From: an uncultured Pirellulaceae bacterium
GTDB lineage: Bacteria > Planctomycetota > Planctomycetia > Pirellulales > Pirellulaceae
Length of the DNA stretch: 64,000 nucleotides
NCBI GenBank assembly: GCA_937941455.1
Contig: CALDHM010000019.1
Coordinates: 1-64,000, forward strand
Direction of reading: 5' to 3'
The notes under the pieces are model-generated. The model did no database searches. It was given only the letters and a program-made list of their open reading frames with translations, and was not told the DNA's origin. The stretch's first letter is position 1; each line of letters begins with the position of its first letter. Position numbers and translations under genes: made by a program. Below, one piece after another: positions 6,068 through 14,899 of this stretch.

Positions 6068-8962
6068 ATGATATCGTATCGCCGTTGGTTAATGCCTAGC
6101 TTTTTGATCATTTCGTTTCTCGTTTTTCCTGCCCCTACAATTCTTGGTCAAATCTGGATTTCGTCATCCAGCGGCCTCTGGAGCGATCCGGATAACTGGT
6201 CTGGCGGCGTTCCCGTCTCATCGCCAACGACCCAATTGGCATTTGAGAATCGACTTCCGCTGGTTGCACCTCAGATGGCTAATAATGATGTAGCCTCTCC
6301 ATTTCAATTTCAGTCGATTGCTTTGCAAGCTCGCTACGGCTATGTGCCGTTTAATGCGCCTTACAATTCTCTCACCATTTCAGGCTCTTCGTTACAGTCG
6401 GCTGCTACGACGGGCGTGATTGATCACCAAACAGGAGCGGCGTTTCGGTTTGAATCGGCAATCGACTCTGGTAGCGGGTTGAATTTAATTGGTTCCAGCA
6501 ATGGTCATCTGCAGATCGTTCAAATTGCTGGTAATGGTCCTGTTTCGATTCAGCGGACGGGTCGAGGCCACTTGGTTTTGGTCAACAACACCACTAGTGG
6601 AGGTGTCGTGCTCAACAGTGGCGAACTCTCCTTGGACAACAGCGGCTCTCTGGGCAGCGGAACGCTCACGGTCAATGGTGGTTCCTTAAGAATGAATAGT
6701 TTCGTGGGACCGTCGGGCATTGAAATAGCGAATCAGGCGATTCTCAATAGCGACTTGAACATCAGCGGGAACAATTCAGTGCTAATGTCGGGGGTATTAA
6801 GTGGCTCCGGTGGTGTGGTCAATCGCTCGATTGCTGGGATCACACTGCGAATGACGGCTGCCAATACCTATTCTGGACACACCGTTGCGGCGAATACTCC
6901 GACCCTGGGTGGCACGACGATTCAGTTGCAAGGGACTGACGGATCGATCATGAATTCGTCGGGCATAACCGTCGCGCGGCTTTCGACATTTGCGCTCGAT
7001 AATAGCGACTCGTTAGGAAGCTTTAATGCGAATCGTGTGGCCGATACCACGTCCGTTAACCTGCGTGGCGGGACATTTCGCTTCACCGGTAGCGGAACTG
7101 TTGACAGCTCGGAGACCGTTGGATTGCTGAGTGCAGAGAGTGCTTCGACGATCAACGTGAGTGCTGGTTCCGCCTCAAACAGAGCGATTCTTACAGCGGT
7201 TGGTTATCAGCGTCTAAATCGTGGAACGACCACTTTGGCGGGAACCGGAGTCGGAACTGGCCCGCTTAGTTCGCCGGGTGTCGGTACATTGATACTCAAT
7301 GATTCCAGTGGATTTGTGGCAGACATGGTTGGCGGGGGAGGGAGTTCTGGTTCTACGACGATCAGTATTAATCCCTCCTTTATCGCTGCGCCCAGCGGAG
7401 GTGCGGTCAATTCTACTTGGACCACGTATGATCAAGGTGTCCGCCCACTTGATTTGGCAACGGAATACACCAACGCGATCGTCGATGGCTCGACGTCGGC
7501 CAACAATGTTCGTTTGACGAATAGCACTGCGACGATCAATTCGGCGACCACAATCAATTCGTTGATCCTCAGCAATACCCTCGGGCCGGTTGCTTACGGC
7601 AGCGTGACTGGCTTGGGAACTCTGACGATCACCAGCGGTGGACTAATGTCGGCCGTCAGCGGTGCGGGGACGGGAGCACCTCCCACAATCGCGGTGGCCA
7701 CACTGGACTTTGGCAATCGTGAGGCAGTTGTGCATGTCACCTCTGGAAATGCCTCACCTTTGCAAATCGACTCGACTATTCTCGGTTCAGGAGGGTTGAC
7801 GAAATCTGGAAACGGCATTTTGCGATTAAATGGAAATGCCCTTTACGCCGGAACTTTGACAGTAAACGCGGGAACCATCGAGTTCGACGATTCAGCAAAG
7901 CTCGGCGGAACCGGTGCCGTGGTTTTGAATGGAGGTACGTTGCGAAATACAACCGCGATGACCCTTTCTCGGGATATAACCCTCGGCCTCGGACACGGTA
8001 CGTTCTCGGTCAACGCCGGAGTCGATCTAACCCTCAGCGGAAATATTGCGGGGGCTGGAGGACTTAGTAAATTCGGCGCAGGAACACTCGTGTTAACTGG
8101 AAACAACTCCTACAGCGGGCCGACACGCATTGGCGGAGGCACGCTCAGCATCAGCGAGGCCAGTAATTTAGGGACCGGTGAAATCGTACTCGCCCCTGGA
8201 GCGACGTTGCAGAATACAGCCGCGTTGACAATTCAACAAGACATGGTCGTGGTCGCAGGAGCTGGCGTGAGGAACGTGCAAACGTTGGCTGACCTGACAT
8301 TCCAAGGCAACATTTACGAAGACGCGGCTGTGACCAACGCCTTGCCACTGACGAAAACAGGGTCTGCCAGCTTGATTCTCAATGGCAATAACACGTTTCG
8401 CGGGCAGATGCTGGTTAACGAGGGCTCGCTGTATGTCAACGGTTTCCTAGATCAAGTCAACTCGGCTTCGGTAGGTGTTGTCGTCGCTGATGGCGCGGGC
8501 TTGGGAGGAAGCGGTATCATTGCACGCGACGTTTTGCTTGAAAGTGGAGCGTTGGTGCTGCCCGGAGCGAGCGTCGGAACCTTGTCGATTGACGGAGCCG
8601 TCAGTTTCGCCGGTGACTTCGAAACGTTTTTGGAATTTGATGGTAACGGCTTGGATTTACTAGCGATCAATGGACTCGCCGCTTTCAATGGCGGAACGGC
8701 TAACTTGCGTCTGGTTGATCTGGGCGGCAACTTTTCTTTTGCCACGCCGCAGATTTTTTTGTCAACCGAGGGTTGGTCTGGCACATTGCCAGAATGGTCG
8801 CTCGATTTCACTCAAGCCGCTGCTTACGCAGGTACTGGTTTGCGAGTGGTTCAATTAGGAAATCAGTTTGCCATTGCCATTCCCGAACCCAGTTCGGCGG
8901 TATTGATTGCTTTTTGCGGATTGGTGCTGGCCTGCCGTCGAAGGAAAAAATCCGATGGATGA
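6068..8962 (+). CDS. Autotransporter-type beta-strand repeat PEP-CTERM protein
   Basis: A 964-residue exported protein. The N-terminus MISYRRWLMPSFLIISFLVF is a signal peptide, and ISSSSGLWSDPDNWSGGVP is a typical opening of planctomycete secreted beta-solenoids. The middle carries PATR-type repeats, for example GGLTKSGNGILRLNGNALYAG, GGLSKFGAGTLVLTGNNSYSG and LPLTKTGSASLILNGNNTF, each beginning a strand-turn-strand unit. It ends with IPEPSSAVLIAFCGLVLACRRRKK, a PEP-CTERM tag. There is no beta-barrel translocator, so this is a sorted surface fibre rather than a true autotransporter. Its stop overlaps the next ORF by 8 nt (ATGGATGA). AAAGG sits upstream of the ATG. Confidence 0.85.
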   Translation: MISYRRWLMPSFLIISFLVFPAPTILGQIWISSSSGLWSDPDNWSGGVPVSSPTTQLAFENRLPLVAPQMANNDVASPFQFQSIALQARYGYVPFNAPYNSLTISGSSLQSAATTGVIDHQTGAAFRFESAIDSGSGLNLIGSSNGHLQIVQIAGNGPVSIQRTGRGHLVLVNNTTSGGVVLNSGELSLDNSGSLGSGTLTVNGGSLRMNSFVGPSGIEIANQAILNSDLNISGNNSVLMSGVLSGSGGVVNRSIAGITLRMTAANTYSGHTVAANTPTLGGTTIQLQGTDGSIMNSSGITVARLSTFALDNSDSLGSFNANRVADTTSVNLRGGTFRFTGSGTVDSSETVGLLSAESASTINVSAGSASNRAILTAVGYQRLNRGTTTLAGTGVGTGPLSSPGVGTLILNDSSGFVADMVGGGGSSGSTTISINPSFIAAPSGGAVNSTWTTYDQGVRPLDLATEYTNAIVDGSTSANNVRLTNSTATINSATTINSLILSNTLGPVAYGSVTGLGTLTITSGGLMSAVSGAGTGAPPTIAVATLDFGNREAVVHVTSGNASPLQIDSTILGSGGLTKSGNGILRLNGNALYAGTLTVNAGTIEFDDSAKLGGTGAVVLNGGTLRNTTAMTLSRDITLGLGHGTFSVNAGVDLTLSGNIAGAGGLSKFGAGTLVLTGNNSYSGPTRIGGGTLSISEASNLGTGEIVLAPGATLQNTAALTIQQDMVVVAGAGVRNVQTLADLTFQGNIYEDAAVTNALPLTKTGSASLILNGNNTFRGQMLVNEGSLYVNGFLDQVNSASVGVVVADGAGLGGSGIIARDVLLESGALVLPGASVGTLSIDGAVSFAGDFETFLEFDGNGLDLLAINGLAAFNGGTANLRLVDLGGNFSFATPQIFLSTEGWSGTLPEWSLDFTQAAAYAGTGLRVVQLGNQFAIAIPEPSSAVLIAFCGLVLACRRRKKSDG

Positions 8963-9323
8963 CGCCGAGCAAATCACCAGTCGCAGGTTGTCTGTGTACT
9001 TGATGTTTCAATTTTGGATTTTCGCTCTTGCCGTTCCATGGCTCGCTCCGGACCATCGGCAAGCCGACCATTCAACCGACGATCCTCCCGTATTGGTTGT
9101 TAACCATCTGTATGTGGTGGTTGAGGACTTCGATTTGTCTCTGGTCCGAGCGGATCCGACGATGCCTGCGGGTCTCCGCTCGATCCAATTTGACTCAAAC
9201 CATCGAGATCAGAAACCGATCCGGATTCAGTTTTTGGAACATTTGACGATCCAAAATGAGGGAACCAACCAGTTGTGGATCGACGTATGGCCTACTAAAT
9301 GGAATGCCGCAGCATCCATTTGA
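8955..9323 (+). CDS. Internally deleted DUF5829-like ORF
   Basis: A 122-residue ORF whose ATG overlaps the stop of the PATR gene, so translation is probably coupled. Residues 10-30 are a hydrophobic signal (VYLMFQFWIFALAVPWL). Then PPVLVVNHLYVVVEDF matches PPEVKFNHLYVVLNQEDF of the large protein at 12956-14788. Right after this, GLRSIQFDSNH through LWIDVW matches that protein's last residues (KIRSIGFETNP through GWLKF). About 200 residues in between are absent. I infer an internal deletion of a DUF5829-type gene. It may be non-functional, but the frame and signal are intact. Confidence 0.55.
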   Translation: MDDAEQITSRRLSVYLMFQFWIFALAVPWLAPDHRQADHSTDDPPVLVVNHLYVVVEDFDLSLVRADPTMPAGLRSIQFDSNHRDQKPIRIQFLEHLTIQNEGTNQLWIDVWPTKWNAAASI

Positions 9324-9377
9324 AACAAGAGAAACTATCACAACGAGATTTTTTAACCTTTGAGGAGTTATCGAAAG

Positions 9378-9755
9378 ATGAAAGTAGCCTATGTTTTTGC
9401 GGCCAATATGGCCTGCACGTTCAAGTTGGCGACGATGATTTTGCCGCAACTGGAGCAGGGAACGCACGGAGCCCAGGTCATCGGTATGATGTTCTTTGAC
9501 GACAACATTTATACGCTCCGATCCGGTGACCCGATCGGAGAGCGGCTGGCGAAAATCGCCCGTGAGCAAAACATTCTGCTGATGGTCTGCGACCAGTGCG
9601 CCGTTCGGCGCGGATTGGCCGAGGGCGGTTTTTCGCAGTGTGGCAGCGGAGAGGTGCAGGCCAAGGGACTTGTGGAAGGAGTGGTCGCTGGCTGTTTTCC
9701 GCAACTCTACGCCGCCCTGGCTGGCAATCCCCCTGATCAAGTCATCACGTTATGA
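9378..9755 (+). CDS. DsrE-like small sulfur/thiol-handling protein
   Basis: A 125-residue cytoplasmic protein. It starts MKVAYVFAANMACTFKLATM after GAGGAG, 10 nt upstream; the track's TTG start is less likely. The fold resembles DsrE/TusD proteins: an alternating alpha/beta pattern with the motif MMFFDDNIYTL and a redox-type CDQCAVRRGL segment near residue 70. DsrE relatives pass persulfide sulfur on active-site cysteines. The tail AGNPPDQVITL recurs in the chimeric ORF at 619-1077. It stands ahead of the FAD oxidoreductase and second COG0523 gene, suggesting a thiol- or metal-related role, but its substrate is unknown. Confidence 0.7.
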   Translation: MKVAYVFAANMACTFKLATMILPQLEQGTHGAQVIGMMFFDDNIYTLRSGDPIGERLAKIAREQNILLMVCDQCAVRRGLAEGGFSQCGSGEVQAKGLVEGVVAGCFPQLYAALAGNPPDQVITL

Positions 9756-9812
9756 AACGATTTGACTGAACCAAAGTGTAACGTACTTCCACAACAACTG
9801 AAGGAGCTGAAC

Positions 9813-9884
9813 GTGAGACGGAAGAAAAGGCGACTGCTGTCGCGGAAAACTTGGATGGCTCCCCTAAACAACCATTTCTTTTAA
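9813..9884 (+). CDS. Candidate 23-aa basic small protein
   Basis: Too short for the ORF track. GTG at 9813 follows AAGGAG with suitable spacing and reads MRRKKRRLLSRKTWMAPLNNHFF before TAA. Nine of the first twelve residues are Arg or Lys. It fills the gap between the dsrE-like and FAD genes, 15 nt before the latter. It may be a regulatory leader or small RNA-binding peptide. Coding is unproven. Confidence 0.35.
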   Translation: MRRKKRRLLSRKTWMAPLNNHFF

Positions 9885-9899
9885 TTCAGAGGCGCCGTA

Positions 9900-11015
9900 A
9901 TGAAGAGTGAACCCGTCGATGTCATCGTCATCGGAGCTGGCGCGGCAGGAGTCGGAGTGGGGGTCGCGCTACGGCATGCAGGGATCGACAATTTTGCGAT
10001 ACTCGACCGCTTTGAAGTCGGCGCTTCCTTCCGCCGGTGGCCGGCAGAAACGCGGTTCATTACCCCCTCATTTCCAACCAATTCGATTGGCATGCTGGAC
10101 ATCAACTCGGTGGCCCTCGGAGTTTCGCCTGCGTACAGTATGGGAGTCGAGCATCCGACTGGGGCCGAATATGCGGCTCACTTGCAGGGAGTCGCTAAGT
10201 TCTTCGAACTGCCCGTCCAAGCTGGGATTGAAGTGCTCCGCATCACGCGCGTCGGCCAGGATTTCCGAGTTGATACGGCCAAAGAAACCCTTCGCTGCAA
10301 ACATGTCATTTGGGCGGCGGGAGAATTTCAATACCCGACAACAAAGCTCTTTCCCGGCAGCGAGCTGTGCAGGCACACGGCCACGATTCCCACCTACAGC
10401 AGCCTCGCAGGGGACGAGTTCGTCATCATCGGCGGTTACGAAAGTGGGATCGATGCGGCGTACCACTTGGCCTTACGAGGTAAGCCAGTGCAACTGCTCG
10501 AGAAGGGTTGTCCTTGGAACGACGAGAGTTCTGACCCGAGTGTCTCGCTGTCAACCTACTCGTTGGAACGGATGCGCGACACACGCTTCCGGGAAAATGT
10601 AGAGCTATATCCCAATTGTTCTGTCGAGTCGGTTTTCCATCGTGAAGGCGTCTATGAAGTTGCCTGCGCGGATGGTCGGAGTGTGACGACTCGATCCCAG
10701 CCTTTGCTAGCTACAGGCTTTGCAGGCAGCCACAAACTCGTGGCCGATTTGTTCCAGCTGCGGGACGACGGCTTTCCGCTCTTGAACCAGCACGATGAGT
10801 CGACGATCACGCCGGGCCTTTTCTTGTGCGGTCCCTCTGTGCGGCACGACGAGCATGTGTTTTGCTTCATCTACAAATTTCGGCAGCGGTTTGCGGTCGT
10901 CGCCAAGGCGATTGCAAACTCACTCGGCCTGCCCGCGGAAGAGCTGGAGATGTATCGCAAGTGGGGAATGTACTTGGATGACTTGTCCTGTTGTGGGGAA
11001 GAATGTGTCTGTTAA
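9900..11015 (+). CDS. FAD/NAD(P)-dependent oxidoreductase with Cys-rich C-terminal tail
   Basis: A 371-residue flavoprotein of the CzcO/YpdA-like pyridine nucleotide-disulphide family. The N-terminus has the FAD-binding VIVIGAGAAGVGVG and, near residue 38, RFEVGASFRRWP. The second dinucleotide site is EFVIIGGYESGIDAAYHL (about residue 175). LLATGFAGSH and PGLFLCGPSVRHDEHVFC are the C-terminal FAD contacts. The protein ends DLSCCGEECVC, a cluster of four cysteines not typical of the family that could bind zinc or act as a redox relay. It is likely co-expressed with its neighbours and overlaps the next gene by 11 nt. The substrate is unknown. Confidence 0.8.
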   Translation: MKSEPVDVIVIGAGAAGVGVGVALRHAGIDNFAILDRFEVGASFRRWPAETRFITPSFPTNSIGMLDINSVALGVSPAYSMGVEHPTGAEYAAHLQGVAKFFELPVQAGIEVLRITRVGQDFRVDTAKETLRCKHVIWAAGEFQYPTTKLFPGSELCRHTATIPTYSSLAGDEFVIIGGYESGIDAAYHLALRGKPVQLLEKGCPWNDESSDPSVSLSTYSLERMRDTRFRENVELYPNCSVESVFHREGVYEVACADGRSVTTRSQPLLATGFAGSHKLVADLFQLRDDGFPLLNQHDESTITPGLFLCGPSVRHDEHVFCFIYKFRQRFAVVAKAIANSLGLPAEELEMYRKWGMYLDDLSCCGEECVC

Positions 11016-11562
11016 CGCATCGCTTGAGCCCTATTGGCGCAATGACGAGAAGCTCGCTCTGATGAGTGGCCTGATGCATCAGCAGCTTTATGTGATCGGC
11101 CGCGATATCGAATCCAAGCACGGCAATCTATTGATGCAATTTGGAGCGAAAAAAACCTGTGCTCCGGAGGGTTGTGCCGTCAGCCTGTATTCCTTTACGT
11201 TGCCCGGCAAGTATCGGCTGGCTCTGCGCGGTTTTGGGGTGTTCATCGGAGCGGATCACCTCGGCGGTATCTTCATCCGTCGCTACGAAGTAGAACCGCG
11301 CTGGATGCCGTCCTCGCGGTTCGAACCGATCGTCTGGTTGCCGCAGCAAATGCCTCGCCTGCGCAAAGTTCGCGTTTCGGAGATAGAGCCCGCGCGGAAG
11401 CTCACCGATCAAGTCATGCAGTTCTTTATCTGCTATGAGCTGTGGATTCGTGAACGCTTCGGGAAACGGCTTCGAGTTGGCCAGTTGGTGAGCTTTAAGC
11501 GATTAGGTAATCAGCGTGTTTACTGGGACATGGCCGAGGCCTGGGAGGACGTACGGAAATGA
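11005..11562 (+). CDS. Conserved-looking protein of unknown function in the COG0523 module
   Basis: I do not recognise this family. I chose the GTG at 11005 (VSVNASLEPYWRNDEKL) because it overlaps the FAD gene's stop and follows GGGGAAG; GTG 10993 is an alternative. The product is about 185 residues and cytoplasmic, with no membrane segment. Notable parts are HGNLLMQFGAKKTCAPEGC (two cysteines), IFIRRYEVEPRW, and a C-terminal half rich in Arg and Trp (YELWIRERFGKRL). Tight coupling to the oxidoreductase and proximity to COG0523 copy 2 argue that it is a working part of the same pathway. Confidence 0.65.
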   Translation: MSVNASLEPYWRNDEKLALMSGLMHQQLYVIGRDIESKHGNLLMQFGAKKTCAPEGCAVSLYSFTLPGKYRLALRGFGVFIGADHLGGIFIRRYEVEPRWMPSSRFEPIVWLPQQMPRLRKVRVSEIEPARKLTDQVMQFFICYELWIRERFGKRLRVGQLVSFKRLGNQRVYWDMAEAWEDVRK

Positions 11563-11635
11563 TGGATGCTAACTCGTTTTTTTGCCGCAGCTTCTTGATG
11601 AAGATTACTCGGTGTTTAACTAATTTGGGAAGGCT

Positions 11636-12862
11636 ATGAAAAAACTACCCGTAACCGTCCTCTCTGGTTTTCTTGGGGCCGGTAAAACGACACTTCTCAA
11701 TCATGTCCTCTGCAATCGCCAAGGATTGCGTGTTGCCGTGATTGTCAATGATATGAGCGAGGTGAACATCGATGCTCAGTTGATCGCTGGCGGCGATGCT
11801 CGGCTGAGTCGAACCGACGAAAAACTCATCGAGATGACAAACGGTTGCATCTGTTGTACGCTCCGCGAGGACTTGCTCGTCGAAGTCGCCAACCTGGCCA
11901 AGGAAGGCCGTTTTGATTATCTATTGATTGAATCGACGGGTATCTCCGAGCCTGCACCCGTCGCAGATACGTTTACATTTGCTTTGGCAGATGGTGTGGC
12001 GCTTTCGGAAATTGCCGAGCTAGACACGATGGTCACCGTGGTCGACTGTGCTAACTTTTTGACAGAGCTTCAGTTGAGCAAGGATCTGCAAAGCTTGGGG
12101 CAGGCGGTCAATGAGAACGACACGCGCACCGTTGCCGACCTGCTTATCGATCAAGTCGAGTTTGCCAATGTCATTGTGCTCAACAAAACAGACGCCGTCG
12201 ATGAGGCCACCCTGCAGAAGATCGAATCGCTAGTCGAGCAATTGAATCCATACGCGCTTAAGGTGAAAAGCGAGTTCGGAAAGATCGAACCCTCAAGCAT
12301 TCTTGGAACGAGCCGTTTTGATTTTGAAGTAGCCAAGCAGTCCAAGGGTTGGCAGTTGACGTTGCGCGGCGAGGGAGCCAATGAAACGGAAGAATATGGC
12401 GTGACCAGTTTCGTCTATCGGGCGCGACGTCCATTCCACCCCGCACGCTTCTACGATCGCTTGAGTCGAGATTGGCATGGTATCCTGCGTTCCAAAGGGT
12501 TCTTTTGGCTCGCCAGTCGTCTCGATAAAATCGGCGTTTGGTCGCAAGCCGGCAGTATGGCTCGGCTTGACTTTGGCGGCTTCTGGTGGGCGGCGATACC
12601 AAGAGACTATTGGCCTGACATTCCGCAGATTCGAGACTCGATCGATAAGGTCTGGCACCCAGGCGTTGGTGATTGCCGTCAGGAACTGGTTTTCATTGGA
12701 ATCGACATGGATGAACTGGAGATTTACGATTCTCTGCAAGCATGTTTGTTGACCGACGAGGAGATGGCGCTTGGCCCTGCTGCTTGGATGTCCTTCGCAG
12801 ATCCGTTTCCCAAGTGGAACCGTACCGTTGACGACTTGTTGGCTGCAGCGCGATTATCGTAG
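11636..12862 (+). CDS. COG0523 GTP-dependent zinc metallochaperone, copy 2
   Basis: A 408-residue paralogue of the 1967-3235 gene with the same motifs: [48 protein letters not shown] and NKTD, then the CobW C-terminal domain ([34 protein letters not shown]). It starts with ATG directly before KKLPV after GGGAAGG. Having two copies within 10 kb suggests different clients or conditions. It lies downstream of the DsrE-FAD-unknown trio with a 73-bp gap. I found no Zur-like palindrome directly upstream, so it may be read from an earlier promoter. Confidence 0.88.
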   Translation: MKKLPVTVLSGFLGAGKTTLLNHVLCNRQGLRVAVIVNDMSEVNIDAQLIAGGDARLSRTDEKLIEMTNGCICCTLREDLLVEVANLAKEGRFDYLLIESTGISEPAPVADTFTFALADGVALSEIAELDTMVTVVDCANFLTELQLSKDLQSLGQAVNENDTRTVADLLIDQVEFANVIVLNKTDAVDEATLQKIESLVEQLNPYALKVKSEFGKIEPSSILGTSRFDFEVAKQSKGWQLTLRGEGANETEEYGVTSFVYRARRPFHPARFYDRLSRDWHGILRSKGFFWLASRLDKIGVWSQAGSMARLDFGGFWWAAIPRDYWPDIPQIRDSIDKVWHPGVGDCRQELVFIGIDMDELEIYDSLQACLLTDEEMALGPAAWMSFADPFPKWNRTVDDLLAAARLS

Positions 12863-12955
12863 TCAGTGAGTCAAAATAACAGCCTATTCAACAGGCATTC
12901 CAGCCTGACCAGAAATAGAAAACAATCGCAAAATTAGAATGCCGTTGAAATTCAA

Positions 12956-14788
12956 GTGGATTTATCCTTGAACGCATTATCAATCGCAACGAGAGTCTGG
13001 ATAAAGCTGAGTTGGTTGTTGGCTATTTCGGTTGTTGGCCTCATTTTAGCAAAGCCAACTCTTGTATCCGCACAGGATCGAGGCATTGCCGATTTGAGCC
13101 GCGTGGCAACTGCCGCCGCTGAGAGTGCCGTTTCTCGCGAAGCTTTTTTCTCACTAGAGTCGCTCGACGAGTCGACGAGGCGGTTATCCGAAGAGTTGCT
13201 GTTCAAGGCTCTGGACAGCGAAGCCTTCTACAGCCTAGTCGGCCAATTGAAACCAGTCTCCGAAGGATTTTGGGGAGGATTTTTTTCGATTGATCCGGTT
13301 GATCTTACGGAAATCCAACAAGTTCGCGCGGCCCTGCAACCTTGGAACGTACCCGGCCTGTACTTTGCTGATGTTCTGATTTACGAGACGATTCAATTCG
13401 GACAACGTTATGCCTCTGCTTACATCGTGCACATACCGAGTCTGCGGAAAGTGATTGAAAGGGAGCGGGAATTCTTTTCCCGTTGGGGAATCACGAGTGA
13501 TTCTCTTCCCAACGAAGTCATGCTGACCATTGAGCGGAGTCGTCAGCCGGATGAGCGATGGCGAGGCTTTGGGCTGGTTTTCGGCTATCCAAAATACGCC
13601 ATCGATTTTTTTGTCGCCGCCGGATTGCATCAACGCGCCACCGGTGAGTTCGTTGAGCGGGATTTCCGACAGATCGCCACGTTTTCCAGTCGCTCTGGCC
13701 GCTTTGTCTACGCGGTGCCCAAGCTCAATCCGTTGTTGCCCGAGGATATCGCGTTGCAGCAGCGTGCAGCAGCTCTGTTGCTGGAATACAAGTCACTTCG
13801 TCCAAAATATGCCATGCCAACGAAAAATCCCGCCGAACTGCTGCGGGATTGGATGGATGATGGCAGCGGGAACTGCCACCCCGATCATCTGTTGGGCAAA
13901 CTTCCGCTGCGGACCGAGGCCGAGTTGGACGCCGAAATCGCCAGTTGGAAAGCGCCCGAAACTCAGCCTCCTGAAGTGAAGTTCAACCATCTCTACGTTG
14001 TCCTGAACCAGGAAGACTTTGAAGCGGTTCGCAATTCGCAGTTCATGCTCCATCAGTTGGCCGCTTCCGACCAGGGATTCCCAAGGTTCCTGCCGGTCGA
14101 CGACGAATGCCAGTCGATTTATTTGCGCGGGCGTGATACCTACCTCGAAATATTCGGACCAGAAAATCAATTTCGCGAGCCCCCAGGAAAATTTGGTCTG
14201 GCGTGGTCCGTGGAGAAAGTCGGTGAGCTGGATACTGCGGAACGACGGCTTGCCGACCCAAATGCAAACGAATGGACTCGGGTTTTGAACCGCTGGGACT
14301 TTGATCGCGAAGGGGCCGTCGATTGGTATCACGCACTGTATCGCAGCGAGCCACCAGCCGAGGATGCGGTCTGGTGGTTCAGCGAAACCCACATCGACTT
14401 TATTCCCGCTCTCTATCCGCACCTGGCGTCGGATGGGGAGCGGATTTTGCGGCGAGACTTCCTGCACTCGCGGTATGACTCGACTCGGCTCTTAAAGAAC
14501 GTGACAAGCCTGACCATCGAGTTGCCACTAGCTGCCGCCCGTTTGCTGCGAAGGGACATGGAACAAGTGGGATGGCGGAGCGAAGAGTTTGACTCACGCA
14601 CGTGGATTCTACGCGGCCCCGAGTTTCGCATTCTGCTGATGGTTCAACCGCCGGGAACGCCATCCAAAATCCGTTCGATCGGCTTTGAGACCAATCCGGT
14701 CATCGCCCCTCCAGCAGAACTTGAAATGGGTCAGCACATCAAGCTGAATTTTGATGGCAATCAATCGGGGTGGCTAAAGTTCGAGTAG
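12956..14788 (+). CDS. Exported two-part protein with C-terminal DUF5829-like domain
   Basis: A 610-residue exported protein. Its signal peptide runs through LLAISVVGLILAKPTLVSAQ, cut before DRGIAD. Residues 45-330 form a domain I cannot name. Residues 335-610 begin VKFNHLYVVLNQEDFEAVRNS and continue with SIYLRGRDTYLEIFGPENQF and FGLAWSVEKV. This resembles the DUF5829 family, distantly glyoxalase-like in layout. The start is a GTG with no clear ribosome site; a TTG four codons later is possible. A shrunken version of the same C-terminal domain lies at 8955-9323. The catalytic role is unknown. Confidence 0.7.
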   Translation: MDLSLNALSIATRVWIKLSWLLAISVVGLILAKPTLVSAQDRGIADLSRVATAAAESAVSREAFFSLESLDESTRRLSEELLFKALDSEAFYSLVGQLKPVSEGFWGGFFSIDPVDLTEIQQVRAALQPWNVPGLYFADVLIYETIQFGQRYASAYIVHIPSLRKVIEREREFFSRWGITSDSLPNEVMLTIERSRQPDERWRGFGLVFGYPKYAIDFFVAAGLHQRATGEFVERDFRQIATFSSRSGRFVYAVPKLNPLLPEDIALQQRAAALLLEYKSLRPKYAMPTKNPAELLRDWMDDGSGNCHPDHLLGKLPLRTEAELDAEIASWKAPETQPPEVKFNHLYVVLNQEDFEAVRNSQFMLHQLAASDQGFPRFLPVDDECQSIYLRGRDTYLEIFGPENQFREPPGKFGLAWSVEKVGELDTAERRLADPNANEWTRVLNRWDFDREGAVDWYHALYRSEPPAEDAVWWFSETHIDFIPALYPHLASDGERILRRDFLHSRYDSTRLLKNVTSLTIELPLAAARLLRRDMEQVGWRSEEFDSRTWILRGPEFRILLMVQPPGTPSKIRSIGFETNPVIAPPAELEMGQHIKLNFDGNQSGWLKFE

Positions 14789-14899
14789 GATTCGCCTGAC
14801 GAGCACTCCCGGTCTTACTCGTTGAATTGCAATCACCTTCTTTTCGAGGGTGGCAGCTTGTTTTTTTATTTTGCCTAGTCGTTTAATGGGAAAATCGAG

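Noticed and set aside
11563-11635. Second Zur palindrome before COG0523 copy 2
   Set aside because: No TGCAAT-type inverted repeat is present in this 73-bp gap.
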